Positions 28,618 to 38,347 of a stretch of 41,203 bases of DNA are shown piece after piece (position 1 is the stretch's first letter; every line of letters starts with the position of its first letter). The stretch comes from Comamonas sp. lk (GTDB lineage Bacteria; Pseudomonadota; Gammaproteobacteria; Burkholderiales; Burkholderiaceae_C). The DNA lies in assembly GCA_943324505.2 (NCBI GenBank), contig CALPLW020000004.1, positions 1 to 41,203 on the forward strand, written 5' to 3'. A program made the translations under genes and the position numbers. The notes beneath the pieces were generated by a model. The model saw only the letters and a list, made by a program, of their open reading frames with translations. It did not search any database and was not told the origin of the DNA.

Positions 28618-30039
28618 CTAAACCGCATCGTGCGCTGCCTCTTGGGGTTGCACAGAGGCCTCAAGGACCGTGATCACCTGCTCCATCTTCATGAAGCGGG
28701 CGCCCTTGACCAGCAAGCTGCCCAGTCTCGGCAGCTCGAGCAGCACAGCGGCCTGCAGCGTCGTCATGTCGTCAAAGTGGCGGCTGCTGCTGACGCTCAC
28801 CGCAGCGTGGCGTGCCAGGGCGCCCAGCGTAAATACCTGCTCAATGCCCAGCTTCTGCGCCATCGCGCCAGCCTGGGCATGGAACAGCGGACCCTCGTCG
28901 CCGACCTCGCCCATGTCGCCCAGCACCAAGAGTCGCGGCGCAGGCAGTGCGGTTAGCACCTCAATGGCGGCCTGCACCGAATCCGGGTTGGCGTTGTAGC
29001 TGTCGTCCACCAACGTCACCGCGTGACCGGCGACGCTGAGTTGGCGAGCGCGGGAGCGGCCCTTGACGGGCTCGAAAGCGGCCAAGCCCTGCGCCATGGC
29101 CCCCACAGGCACGCCTACAGCGCAGGCGCAGGCCACGGCCGCCAGAGAGTTGGTCACGTTGTGGCGACCGGCAATGTGCAGCGGGTACTGCAACGGCCCG
29201 GCCGGCGTCTGTACCGTGACCTGCCAGGCCGCACCTGACCACAGCGCGCCGATGCAGCGCACACCGGCAGCCGTACTGGTGCCGTCACCGTCAAAGCTCA
29301 GCACCGGTCGTACCCCGGCCAAACTGGCCCACAAGGGGCTGTAGGCATCCTGCGCCGGGAACACCGCCAGCCCGTTTGCAGGCAAGGCATGAATCACTGA
29401 GCCGTTTTCCTGGGCCACCGCCGCCACTGTGGCCATGAACTCCAGGTGCTCACGCTGTGCGTTATTGACGAGCGCGACCGTTGGCCGGGCCAGTGCTGCC
29501 AACACGGCGATCTCGCCGGGGTGGTTCATGCCCAGTTCCAGCGCGGCCACCTCGTGATGCGCGCGCAAGCGCAGCAGCGTCAGCGGCACGCCGATGTCGT
29601 TGTTCAGGTTGCCCTGGGTGGCCAGGTAAGACTCTGGCTTCCAGGCGCGCAGGATGGCGGCCAGCATTTGCGTGACCGTAGTCTTGCCGTTGCTACCGGT
29701 CACTGCAATCAATGGCAGGCTGAATTGGGCGCGCCAAGCGCTGGCCAACGCTGCCAGCGCCTGCCGGGTATCAGGCACCAGCAGCCCAGGCAGGCCAGCC
29801 GCTGCCAGCCGATCTGCGGCGCCAAACTCACACAGCGCAGCTACCGCGCCGCTGGCACGGGCCTGGGCCAAAAAGTCATGGGCATCAAATCGCTCGCCGC
29901 GCAGCGCAACAAACAAGTCGCCGGGCTGAAGGCTGCGGGTGTCGGTGTGCACGCGTTGCACTGTCACTTCGCCGCCGCCGGCCAATCGGGCGCCAGGCAA
30001 CCAGGCCAGAGCTTGGGCCAGGCTGAACATGTGGCTCAC
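28618..30039 (-). CDS. murF: UDP-N-acetylmuramoyl-tripeptide--D-alanyl-D-alanine ligase
   Basis: VTGSNGKTTVTQMLAAIL, TQGNLNNDIGVPLTLLRL, LVDDSYNANPDSVQAAIEVL. Confidence 0.97.
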   Translation of the reverse strand: MSHMFSLAQALAWLPGARLAGGGEVTVQRVHTDTRSLQPGDLFVALRGERFDAHDFLAQARASGAVAALCEFGAADRLAAAGLPGLLVPDTRQALAALASAWRAQFSLPLIAVTGSNGKTTVTQMLAAILRAWKPESYLATQGNLNNDIGVPLTLLRLRAHHEVAALELGMNHPGEIAVLAALARPTVALVNNAQREHLEFMATVAAVAQENGSVIHALPANGLAVFPAQDAYSPLWASLAGVRPVLSFDGDGTSTAAGVRCIGALWSGAAWQVTVQTPAGPLQYPLHIAGRHNVTNSLAAVACACAVGVPVGAMAQGLAAFEPVKGRSRARQLSVAGHAVTLVDDSYNANPDSVQAAIEVLTALPAPRLLVLGDMGEVGDEGPLFHAQAGAMAQKLGIEQVFTLGALARHAAVSVSSSRHFDDMTTLQAAVLLELPRLGSLLVKGARFMKMEQVITVLEASVQPQEAAHDAV

Positions 30040-31562
30040 GCCTGGGCTCCTTCATGGGTCTGCTGCCAGGCGGCGCGCACCTGGGCTGCATCGGAGAACG
30101 GCAGACGCTGCCCGGCCACCTCCTGGTAATCCTCATGGCCTTTGCCGGCAATCAGCACGACATCCTGGGGCGCTGCCAAGCCTAAGGCGTGCCTGATCGC
30201 CAGGGCCCGGTCAGGCTCGACCACGATCCCGGTCTGGCCGCCAAGCGCCGGCAGAATCTGCGCCAGGATAGCTTGTGGCGATTCGCTGCGCGGGTTGTCG
30301 CTGGTCAGCACAACCCGGTCGGCATGGGCGGCGGCCACCGCCCCCATCATCGGGCGTTTGCTGTTATCCCGGTCACCGCCGCAGCCAAACAGGCACCACA
30401 GTCGCCCACTCCGAGCCCGGGCCAACGGGCGCAAAGCCAGCAAGGCCTTGGCCAAAGCATCAGGGGTGTGGGCGTAGTCCACCACAGCAAGTGCCTGACC
30501 CGGCGCACTCAGGCATTCCATCCGGCCCGGCACCGGGCTTAGGTTGTCGCAGCTTGCCACCACATCGTTCAAGGTCACGCCCAAAGCCCTCAGGGTCGCC
30601 ATCACGCCGAGCAGATTGGCCACGTTGTAATGACCGATCAGCGCCGTGTTCAAACGGTGCTGCGCCTTGCCTTCGCGCACGGTGAAGCAAAGGCCCTGCG
30701 CTCCCTGCTCGATGTCGGTTGCGCGCAGCTTGGCCGGCCCGTCGACGCATGACACGGTCCAGAGCGCAAGACCCTGACGGGCCAGCTCAAGCGCCAACGC
30801 AGCGCCCTTTGAATCGTCGATGTTGATCACCGCCGCCCTCAGCCCGGGCCAGCGAAACAGGGCAGCCTTGGCGTCCCAATAAGCGGCCATGCTGCCGTGG
30901 TAGTCCAGGTGGTCCTGGGTGAAGTTGGTGAAGATGGCGGTGTCCACCCGGGTACCGGCCAGCCGCTGCTCGGCCAGTCCGATGGACGAGGCTTCAATGG
31001 CGCAAGCCTTTAGCCCCGCGTCGACAAAGTGGCGAAGGGTTTGTTGCAGCAGCACCGGGTCGGGCGTGGTCAAGCCGGTGGCGACGATGCCGTCATGTCC
31101 CGCGGATGCCCCGGGCGAGGGCACCCGACCCAGGCCCAAAGTGCCGATCAAGCCGCATGGAATGGCACTTTCTTGCTTTAAATTTGATAGCGCTTGCGCC
31201 AACCACCAGGCGGTGGAGGTCTTGCCGTTGGTGCCGGTCACTGCCAGCACAGCCAAAAGCTGAGAGGGTTCGTCAAAGTAGGCTGCGGCAATAGGCCCGC
31301 TGTTGGCTTTGAGTGTGCTGCAAGCGGCCACACGGGCGTCGTCAAAACCAAAGGCCTCGACCCCCTGCCACTCCACCAGGCAGGCCGCCGCACCGCGTGC
31401 CAGCACCTCGGGCACATAGTGGCGGGCGTCGCTGGCTGCGCCGGGCCAGGCAATGAAGCCGTCCCCCGCCCGCACCCGACGACTGTCGGTGCACAGGGTG
31501 CCGCCCACGCGCGTGCGCAGCCAGCGGGCGGCTTCGGCGGGCGTCTGCAACAACTGCATCAA
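30036..31562 (-). CDS. murE: UDP-N-acetylmuramoyl-L-alanyl-D-glutamate--2,6-diaminopimelate ligase
   Basis: [63 protein letters not shown]. Confidence 0.97.
   Translation of the reverse strand: MMQLLQTPAEAARWLRTRVGGTLCTDSRRVRAGDGFIAWPGAASDARHYVPEVLARGAAACLVEWQGVEAFGFDDARVAACSTLKANSGPIAAAYFDEPSQLLAVLAVTGTNGKTSTAWWLAQALSNLKQESAIPCGLIGTLGLGRVPSPGASAGHDGIVATGLTTPDPVLLQQTLRHFVDAGLKACAIEASSIGLAEQRLAGTRVDTAIFTNFTQDHLDYHGSMAAYWDAKAALFRWPGLRAAVINIDDSKGAALALELARQGLALWTVSCVDGPAKLRATDIEQGAQGLCFTVREGKAQHRLNTALIGHYNVANLLGVMATLRALGVTLNDVVASCDNLSPVPGRMECLSAPGQALAVVDYAHTPDALAKALLALRPLARARSGRLWCLFGCGGDRDNSKRPMMGAVAAAHADRVVLTSDNPRSESPQAILAQILPALGGQTGIVVEPDRALAIRHALGLAAPQDVVLIAGKGHEDYQEVAGQRLPFSDAAQVRAAWQQTHEGAQA
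31169..31200. repeat. Copy B of the short dispersed element inside murE
   Basis: + strand tttcttgctttaaatttgatagcgcttgcgcc; encodes ...AQALSNLKQES... on the minus strand. Locally AT-rich compared with the flanking GC-rich coding sequence. Confidence 0.5.
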
Positions 31563-33292
31563 AAGCTCTCCGGCTCGGCCACGGCCACGATCTGCGGTTT
31601 GACGTTCATGTCGGGCTGGATACCCAACAGCCGGAGCGTCTGCTGCACGGTTTCGCTGAACACCGGGGCGGCCACGTCGCCGCCAAAATACCTGCCCCCG
31701 GTGGGCTCATCGATCATCACGGCCACCACAATGCGCGGCTTGTCGATCGGCGCCAGACCGACAAAGAAGCCCCGGTACTTCTTGTCAGCGTAGCCCCGGC
31801 CTTCCACCTTGTGCGCTGTGCCGGTCTTGCCGCCGACCGAATAACCCATGGTCTGCGCCTTGGGCGCGGTGCCACCTGGGCCGGTGACCAGGTGCAGCAT
31901 GTTAAGTACCGCACTGGCATGCCCCGCCTCCATCACCCGCACACCAGCGGCGGGCTGGGTCGTCTTGAGCATGGTGACCGGCACCAGTTCCCCGTCCCGG
32001 CCGAACACGCTGTAGGCGTGCGCCAGCTGGAACAAGCTGGTGGACAGGCCGTAGCCGTAGCTCATGGTGGCCTGTTCGATCGGCTTCCAAGATTTGTAAG
32101 CGCGCAGCTTGCCACTGACCGCACCAGGAAACGGCAACTGCGGCTTTTGACCCAGGCCAACCTGGCTGAACATGGTCCACATCTCGCGCGGCTGCATCTG
32201 CATGGCGATCTTGACCGTGCCGACGTTACTGGATTTCTGAATCACCTCATTGACGCTGAGCATCGCGTGGGGGTGCGCGTCGCTGATGGTGGCGTTGCCG
32301 ATGTTGAGCCGCCCGGGTGCGGTCTGGATCATGGTGGTCGGCGTGACCAGGCCCTTGTCCAGCGCCAAGCCGATGACAAAGGGCTTCATGGTGGAGCCAG
32401 GCTCGAAGGTGTCGGTCAAGGCCCGGTTGCGCAGTTGTTCGCCACTCATGTTTTGTCGCGAGGCCGGCGAATAGCTGGGGTAGTTGGCGAGCGCCAAGAC
32501 CTCACCGCTCTGCACATCGAGCACCACCACGCTGCCCGCTTTGGCCTTGTGAAGCAGCACCGCATCGCGCAGCTTCTGGTAGGCAAAAAACTGCACCTTG
32601 CTGTCAATGCTGAGCTGCAGGTCACGCCCGTCGACCGGCGACACCTGCTCACCAACCGCCTCCACCACCCGGCCCTGGCCGTCCTTGATAACCCGGCGCG
32701 AGCCCGCGCGCCCAGCCAGCTCTTTGTTAAAGGCGAGCTCAATGCCTTCTTGGCCCTTGTCCTCAACATTGGTGAAGCCCACCACATGGGAGGCGGCTTC
32801 GCCTTCGGGGTACTGGCGCTTGTACTCCTCGCGCTGGTGAATGCCCTTGATTCCCAGGGCCATCACCTCCTTGGCCACGCTTAAATCTACCTGCCGCTTG
32901 AGCCAGACAAAGCCCTTGTCTTCGTCGGCCAGCCGCTTGTCCAGCTCGGTCAGCGGCAGCCCGAGCAACTGGGCGAGTTGCTTCAGCCGAACAGGGTCAC
33001 GCTCCACGTCTTCTGGCACGGCCCAAATGCTGGGTGCTGGGACGCTGGACGCCAAGATCAGGCCATTGCGGTCCAGCACCCGGCCTCGGTTGGCCGGCAG
33101 GTCGATCGTGCGGGCAAAACGCACGGCCCCCTTTTGCTGAAAAAAATCATTTTCAATGACCTGGATATGAACCGCTCGCACCGCCAGCACACCAAATCCA
33201 AGCGCAATCGCCGCCACGATCAGTTTGCTCCGCCAGACCGGGGCGCGGCTGGTCAGCAGCGGGCTGGAGGTATAGGCGATGCTGCGGCTCAT
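31559..33292 (-). CDS. ftsI: Peptidoglycan D,D-transpeptidase FtsI (PBP3)
   Basis: FEPGSTMKPFVIGLAL (SxxK), KSSNVGTVKIA (SxN), VGGKTGTAHKVEG (KTG). Confidence 0.97.
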   Translation of the reverse strand: MSRSIAYTSSPLLTSRAPVWRSKLIVAAIALGFGVLAVRAVHIQVIENDFFQQKGAVRFARTIDLPANRGRVLDRNGLILASSVPAPSIWAVPEDVERDPVRLKQLAQLLGLPLTELDKRLADEDKGFVWLKRQVDLSVAKEVMALGIKGIHQREEYKRQYPEGEAASHVVGFTNVEDKGQEGIELAFNKELAGRAGSRRVIKDGQGRVVEAVGEQVSPVDGRDLQLSIDSKVQFFAYQKLRDAVLLHKAKAGSVVVLDVQSGEVLALANYPSYSPASRQNMSGEQLRNRALTDTFEPGSTMKPFVIGLALDKGLVTPTTMIQTAPGRLNIGNATISDAHPHAMLSVNEVIQKSSNVGTVKIAMQMQPREMWTMFSQVGLGQKPQLPFPGAVSGKLRAYKSWKPIEQATMSYGYGLSTSLFQLAHAYSVFGRDGELVPVTMLKTTQPAAGVRVMEAGHASAVLNMLHLVTGPGGTAPKAQTMGYSVGGKTGTAHKVEGRGYADKKYRGFFVGLAPIDKPRIVVAVMIDEPTGGRYFGGDVAAPVFSETVQQTLRLLGIQPDMNVKPQIVAVAEPESF

Positions 33293-33612
33293 GGCTTCAC
33301 AGTCTCGGGCGGTGTCGCGCTGGCTGAGCCAAGAACGGAGCCAGTGCCAGCGTTCACGTAATGGGTGATCGCCGGCGTGGCCGAGCGCATCTGCAAGCGC
33401 TCTCTGGCCAGTTTTTCTACCCGCAGCGGCGTGGCCTGCGCGCGTTTTTCCACCTGCATGCGTTCGTTTTCAGTCTCAAGGAGGCGGGCCTCGTTGAGGG
33501 ACTTGTCCATGGCAGAGAACAGGCGGCGCGACTCGTACTGCACGTTCACGAGGTACAACGCACTGGCCAAGACAGCCAACAACAAGAGCAAGTTCAGCCG
33601 AGTCATGGCCAT
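33289..33612 (-). CDS. ftsL: Cell division protein FtsL
   Basis: Short bitopic protein MTRLNLLLLLAVLASALYLVNVQYESRRLFSAMDKSLNEARLLETENERMQVEKR between rsmH and ftsI. Confidence 0.92.
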   Translation of the reverse strand: MAMTRLNLLLLLAVLASALYLVNVQYESRRLFSAMDKSLNEARLLETENERMQVEKRAQATPLRVEKLARERLQMRSATPAITHYVNAGTGSVLGSASATPPETVKP

Positions 33613-33616
33613 AGTC

Positions 33617-34537
33617 TCAAGCGGTGGTCCGCTCGGCCACCCGCATGATGGCGCTGCGCGCTCGCGGGTTGGCGGTCACCTCGGCAGCGCCAGGTTTGAT
33701 GCGGGCCAGGGCTTTGAGCCTCATGACGCGGGGTGCGGCCAACGGGGCGCGGCGGTCATAGGGATCGCTGGCGTGACGGGCAATGAACTGCTTAACAATA
33801 CGATCCTCCAGAGAGTGAAAACTGATCACGACCAGGCGTCCACCAGGCGCCAGAACGTCAAGACTGGCGGCTAACGCCCGCTGTAACTCTTCAAGTTCAC
33901 TGTTGATGAAAATCCGAAAAGCCTGAAATGTGCGCGTTGCAGGGTTCTGACCCGGCTCGCGGGTTTTGACCGTGTCAGCCACGAGTTGGGCCAATTCGGA
34001 GGTGCTTGACATTGGGCCCCGCTCCTGTCGGCGAGCAACAATCGCCTTTGCAATGGCGCCAGCAAACCGTTCTTCACCGAAGTCACGTATCACCTCCGTT
34101 ATTTGATCCAGTTGGGCCGTATGAAGCCACTGCGCCACGCTCAGGCCGCGCGTGGTGTCCATGCGCATGTCCAGCGGGCCGTCGAATCGAAAGCTGAAGC
34201 CGCGCGCCGGGTTGTCGATCTGCGGCGAGCTGATACCCAGATCCAGCAACACCCCGGCCAAACTCGCCGTCGGCATGTCGCCCAGCTGGCCAAACGCCTG
34301 GTGCCGGCTCGAAAAGCGCGGATCCTGCAGCGCAGCCGCTTCCGCCAGTGCCTCCGGGTCCTTGTCGAAGGCCACCAGTCGACCGGCCGCGTCCAAGCGC
34401 GACAAGATCAACCTCGAGTGACCACCTCGCCCAAAGGTGGCGTCCACATAGGTGCCGGCCGCCGGGCCGGGCGCGCCCAACAGCGCGTCCACGGCTTCGT
34501 TCAACAAGACGGTGGTATGTGACCATGCTGTGTTCAC
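33617..34537 (-). CDS. rsmH: 16S rRNA (cytosine(1402)-N(4))-methyltransferase
   Basis: [62 protein letters not shown]. Confidence 0.98.
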   Translation of the reverse strand: MNTAWSHTTVLLNEAVDALLGAPGPAAGTYVDATFGRGGHSRLILSRLDAAGRLVAFDKDPEALAEAAALQDPRFSSRHQAFGQLGDMPTASLAGVLLDLGISSPQIDNPARGFSFRFDGPLDMRMDTTRGLSVAQWLHTAQLDQITEVIRDFGEERFAGAIAKAIVARRQERGPMSSTSELAQLVADTVKTREPGQNPATRTFQAFRIFINSELEELQRALAASLDVLAPGGRLVVISFHSLEDRIVKQFIARHASDPYDRRAPLAAPRVMRLKALARIKPGAAEVTANPRARSAIMRVAERTTA

Positions 34538-34545
34538 CGCCGGTC

Positions 34546-34974
34546 CTAGAAAGAGAAGTCCTTGAAGACGTCGGGCATCGCACCCTGCATCGCCTGTGAC
34601 TCCTGCGCTTCATAGGTCGCCTTGTCCCACAACTCAAAGTGGTTGCCCATGCCCAGCAGCATGGTGTCGCGACTGATGCCGGCAGCGACGCGCAGTTCGG
34701 GCGACACCAGCACGCGACCGGTGCCATCGATCTCGACGTCCATCGCATTGCCAAGAAAAATGCGCTTCCACCACTGCGCGGACATCGGCAAGTTGGCAAC
34801 ACGCTCGCGGAATTTTTCCCACTCGGGGCGCGGAAACACCATCAGGCAACCGTGCGGGTGTTTGGTCAGGGTCAGCAGGCCGCCAGCTGTGGCGCTCAGG
34901 ACGTCACGATACCGGGTTGGCACCGACAGCCGCCCCTTGGCATCCAGACTCAATGACGAAGCCCCTTGAAACAC
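34546..34974 (-). CDS. mraZ: Transcriptional regulator MraZ
   Basis: [57 protein letters not shown]. Confidence 0.98.
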   Translation of the reverse strand: MFQGASSLSLDAKGRLSVPTRYRDVLSATAGGLLTLTKHPHGCLMVFPRPEWEKFRERVANLPMSAQWWKRIFLGNAMDVEIDGTGRVLVSPELRVAAGISRDTMLLGMGNHFELWDKATYEAQESQAMQGAMPDVFKDFSF

Positions 34975-35021
34975 GACGATGCACCTACTTTTGATATTTG
35001 CTCAATAAAGGAAAGTGCAAG

Positions 35022-35057
35022 GCACTTTTCACCACTTAATTGCACTTTTTTGCACTT
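35022..35057 (-). promoter_or_regulatory. Four direct-repeat AAGTGS boxes at exact 10-bp phase upstream of mraZ (candidate MraZ operator)
   Basis: Minus strand AAGTGCAAAA AAGTGCAATT AAGTGGTGAA AAGTGC; + boxes at 35022-35027, 35032-35037, 35042-35047, 35052-35057. Confidence 0.82.
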
Positions 35058-35140
35058 TATCAGCAAATCCCCAAAAAAGCCATGGCCTGGCACCCGTTCT
35101 CGCTAATTTTTTCCAATGAAATCAAAGACTTAGAAGCGAC

Positions 35141-35162
35141 TCTGCCGGTAAAAACCGGCAGA
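35141..35162. other. Perfect 9-bp stem / 4-nt loop inverted repeat in the hslU-mraZ intergenic region
   Basis: TCTGCCGGT-AAAA-ACCGGCAGA; no downstream T run on either strand. Confidence 0.7.
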
Positions 35163-35243
35163 AATCTGTTCTAAATTAAGCACTTAGCACAGCTTGTGAA
35201 AGTGAAATATGAAGCCAATGCCAAGCACCGGCCGCCGTGACGC

Positions 35244-36566
35244 TTACAAAATGTAGCGGGACAGGTCCTCGTCGCGGCTGAGTTCACCCAGACGGGCGTC
35301 CACGTAGGCAGCGTCTACGGTCACGGTCTGCCCGGCCAGGGTGGTAGCGTTGAAACTGACCTCGTCAAGCAGGCGCTCCATCACGGTGGACAGTCGTCGC
35401 GCGCCGATGTTTTCGGTGCGCTCGTTAACGTCAAATGCGGTTTGCGCCAACCGCGCGATACCGGCCTCGGTGAAGTCGATGTGCACTTCTTCGGTCGCGA
35501 GAAGCGCCTGGTACTGGCGCACCAGCGAGGCATGGGTTTGCGTCAGGATAGCCACAAAGTCCTGGACCGAGAGCGACTGCAGCTCAACCCGGATCGGGAA
35601 GCGCCCCTGCAGCTCGGGAATCAGGTCGCTCGGCTTGCTCAGGTGAAAGGCACCCGAGGCAATGAACAGGATGTGGTCGGTCTTGACCGGGCCGTACTTG
35701 GTCGTGACCGTGGTGCCCTCCACCAGCGGCAGCAGGTCGCGCTGTACGCCCTGGCGGGACACCTCGGCGCCCTGCCCCTCGCTGCGCGAGGTGACCTTGT
35801 CGATCTCGTCGATGAACACAATGCCGTTCTGCTCCAGCATCTGCAGCGCTTGGGCGCGGATCTCGTCCTCGTTGATCAGTTTGGCGGCTTCTTCGTCGGC
35901 CAGCACCTTGAGCGCTTCGCCAATCGGCAGCTTGCGCGTCTGCCGCTTGCCCTGCCCCATCTGGCCAAACAGGCCGCGCAGCTGCTCGGTCATCTCCTCC
36001 ATGCCGGCCGGGCCCATCACTTCAAGCGCCGGGGCCGAACGCGCCACATCGACCTCGATGCTCCGCTCGGCCAACTGGCCTTCGCGCAGCTTCTTGCGAA
36101 AGCTCTGGCGAGTGGCACTTTCAGGCTCGCCGCCAGTCTGAGAGCCAAACTCGCCGCGCGGCGGCGGCACCAGGATGTCAAGCACCCTGTCTTCAGCCGC
36201 GTCCAAGGCGCGCTCGCGCACCTTGGCCATTTCGCTGCTGCGGGTCTGTTTGACCGCGATCTCGGCCAGGTCGCGGATGATGGCATCCACATCCTTGCCC
36301 ACGTAACCAACCTCGGTGAATTTGGTCGCCTCAACCTTGATGAAAGGCGCGTCGGCGAGCCGGGCCAAGCGGCGCGCGATCTCGGTCTTGCCAACCCCGG
36401 TGGGGCCGATCATCAATATGTTCTTGGGTGTGATCTCGGCACGCAGGCCGGGCTCGACCTGCTGGCGGCGCCAGCGGTTGCGCAGCGCAATGGCCACGGC
36501 GCGCTTGGCCTGGGCCTGGCCGACAATGTGCCGGTCCAGTTCAGCAACGATGTCCTGGGGCGTCAT
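35244..36566 (-). CDS. hslU: ATP-dependent protease ATPase subunit HslU
   Basis: [67 protein letters not shown] extends to 36608. Confidence 0.98.
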   Translation of the reverse strand: MTPQDIVAELDRHIVGQAQAKRAVAIALRNRWRRQQVEPGLRAEITPKNILMIGPTGVGKTEIARRLARLADAPFIKVEATKFTEVGYVGKDVDAIIRDLAEIAVKQTRSSEMAKVRERALDAAEDRVLDILVPPPRGEFGSQTGGEPESATRQSFRKKLREGQLAERSIEVDVARSAPALEVMGPAGMEEMTEQLRGLFGQMGQGKRQTRKLPIGEALKVLADEEAAKLINEDEIRAQALQMLEQNGIVFIDEIDKVTSRSEGQGAEVSRQGVQRDLLPLVEGTTVTTKYGPVKTDHILFIASGAFHLSKPSDLIPELQGRFPIRVELQSLSVQDFVAILTQTHASLVRQYQALLATEEVHIDFTEAGIARLAQTAFDVNERTENIGARRLSTVMERLLDEVSFNATTLAGQTVTVDAAYVDARLGELSRDEDLSRYIL

Positions 36567-37111
36567 GGCAGGGTCTCGATGGTGTGGTTCATGTTGGTGT
36601 AGATGCACAGTTCGCCGGCAATCTCCAGCGAACGGCGCACGATGTCCTGGGCAGACAACTCGGTGTGGTTCAGCAGGGCCAGGGCAGCGGCCTGGGCGTA
36701 GGCACCGCCTGAGCCAATGGTGACCACGCCGTGCTCAGGCTCCAGCACATCACCGTTGCCAGTGATGATCAAAGAGGCGTCGCGATCAGCTACGGCCAGC
36801 ATGGCCTCCAAACGGCGCAGCACCCGGTCGGTGCGCCAGTCTTTGGTCAGCTCGATGGCCGCGCGCACCAAATGCCCCTGGTGTTTCTCCAGCTTGGCCT
36901 CAAAGCGCTCGAACAGGGTGAATGCATCGGCAGTGGCGCCGGCAAAACCGGCCAACACTTTGCCGTGGTAGAGCTTGCGCACCTTGCGCGCCGTGCCCTT
37001 GACCACGATGTTGCCGAGCGTTACCTGGCCGTCGCCGCCGATGGCGACCTGCGGGCCGTCAGGCGTGTTACGCCGCACGCTGATGATGGTGGTACCGTGA
37101 AATTGTTCCAT
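36563..37111 (-). CDS. hslV: ATP-dependent protease proteolytic subunit HslV
   Basis: [58 protein letters not shown] extends to 37147. Confidence 0.98.
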   Translation of the reverse strand: MEQFHGTTIISVRRNTPDGPQVAIGGDGQVTLGNIVVKGTARKVRKLYHGKVLAGFAGATADAFTLFERFEAKLEKHQGHLVRAAIELTKDWRTDRVLRRLEAMLAVADRDASLIITGNGDVLEPEHGVVTIGSGGAYAQAAALALLNHTELSAQDIVRRSLEIAGELCIYTNMNHTIETLP

Positions 37112-37182
37112 GAGGGTCTCAAGTCGGGTTGGCGCGGGCAAAAACAAGGCGTGCTCAGTCTACAGGTCAGAAAACTTCCAGC

Positions 37183-38310
37183 TTAACGGGTGCGCAGCAC
37201 CACTTCAGCGTGCTCGTTGATACCAATCACGTGGAAAAAAGCGGCCACCAGGTGGGGCACATCGTCAAAGCGCACCGTACCGCCAGCCTGCTGATGCGCC
37301 ATGGTCCAGGTGAGCAGGGTTCCGGCAGCTGAAAAATCAACCCGAACCAAATGCGTACATGACACCGCGACCGGCACGCCCGCCGGCAGCGGGCGCTGCA
37401 GTTCAGCCAGTGTTCCCGGCATGTCCCCCCGCAACTCGCCACGCAGCATCCACTCTGGGGCCGCCCCGACGCCCTGCTGCGCTAAAGGTGTCGACGGCGC
37501 CAAGGCGTCCGGCACCGAGAACCAGCCCGGCACGCTGCGCTCAAAGTGGCGGCCATACTCGCTAACGACAGCGTCAAACAGCGCCCGCTGACCCGTGGTG
37601 CGGCTCAAGTCCATCAGGGCTGCGGCCCTGCGCGGCGCCTCGGCACTCCGCAGCGGCGATGCCCGCAAGGCCGTATGAAGCACCTGCTGGGCACCCGCCA
37701 GGTCGCCGTTGGCGAAGCTCAGGGCAGCCCGCTCCAGTTCAACATCAGGTGCAGGCGCTGTGGGTTCGATGGTCAACAGGCCGGACGCCATCAACTCACT
37801 CGCCAGACCAGTGGCTTCAAGCGGGCGCCAGGCGTCGGCTGGCGACAACGGATCAACCAGGGCAATCGCCAAATGGGTGGCTTCAAAGTCGGTGACTTCC
37901 CAGGCGGGCGACGGCAAGGGTCGCATGCCGGCCCCCGCGCCACCAACCCGCCCCTTCAGCCAGTGGTGCGACATCTGGGCCTCAACCGCATCGATTTTTC
38001 GGATGGTGAGCGATTGAGCCTCTGGGTAGGGCATCACAGTGCTTTGAAAAAAGGCCTCTGCCCCCGTGTCTGAGGCGCCGGCGGCCGCGGATGGCCCCTG
38101 CCGCCTCTGCTGACGCAGTCGGTCAAGTTCCTCACGTCGCGCTTGGTCGTTTTTGCGTTTGCGCTCGATGGTTTCCTTGAGCGCGCGCTTGCCAAAGCCG
38201 CTGGCGGCTGACCCGGCCAGCGCAGCGTCTGGACGGCCGGCAGCGCCGACCCGGTGTATCAGTCCTGACAGCCAGTCAAGCCAGCCCGCGTTGCCGCCTG
38301 ATTTGGACAT
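37183..38310 (-). CDS. Hypothetical protein with a possible C-terminal STAS-like domain
   Basis: 375-aa ORF between dksA and hslV. C-terminal PVAVSCTHLVRVDFSAAGTLLTWTMAHQQAGGTVRFDDVPHLVAAFFHVIGINEHAEVVLR resembles an MlaB/SpoIIAA-type STAS fold. Confidence 0.8.
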   Translation of the reverse strand: MSKSGGNAGWLDWLSGLIHRVGAAGRPDAALAGSAASGFGKRALKETIERKRKNDQARREELDRLRQQRRQGPSAAAGASDTGAEAFFQSTVMPYPEAQSLTIRKIDAVEAQMSHHWLKGRVGGAGAGMRPLPSPAWEVTDFEATHLAIALVDPLSPADAWRPLEATGLASELMASGLLTIEPTAPAPDVELERAALSFANGDLAGAQQVLHTALRASPLRSAEAPRRAAALMDLSRTTGQRALFDAVVSEYGRHFERSVPGWFSVPDALAPSTPLAQQGVGAAPEWMLRGELRGDMPGTLAELQRPLPAGVPVAVSCTHLVRVDFSAAGTLLTWTMAHQQAGGTVRFDDVPHLVAAFFHVIGINEHAEVVLRTR

Positions 38311-38347
38311 GCACGCTGCCCTTGGTGCTCAGAACCCTGGGGTCTGA

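Noticed and set aside
31811-32884. 357-aa plus-strand ORF opposite ftsI
   Set aside because: Antisense shadow of ftsI; no domain logic.
35442-36602. 386-aa plus-strand ORF opposite hslU
   Set aside because: Antisense shadow ORF with low-complexity composition; hslU is certain on the other strand.
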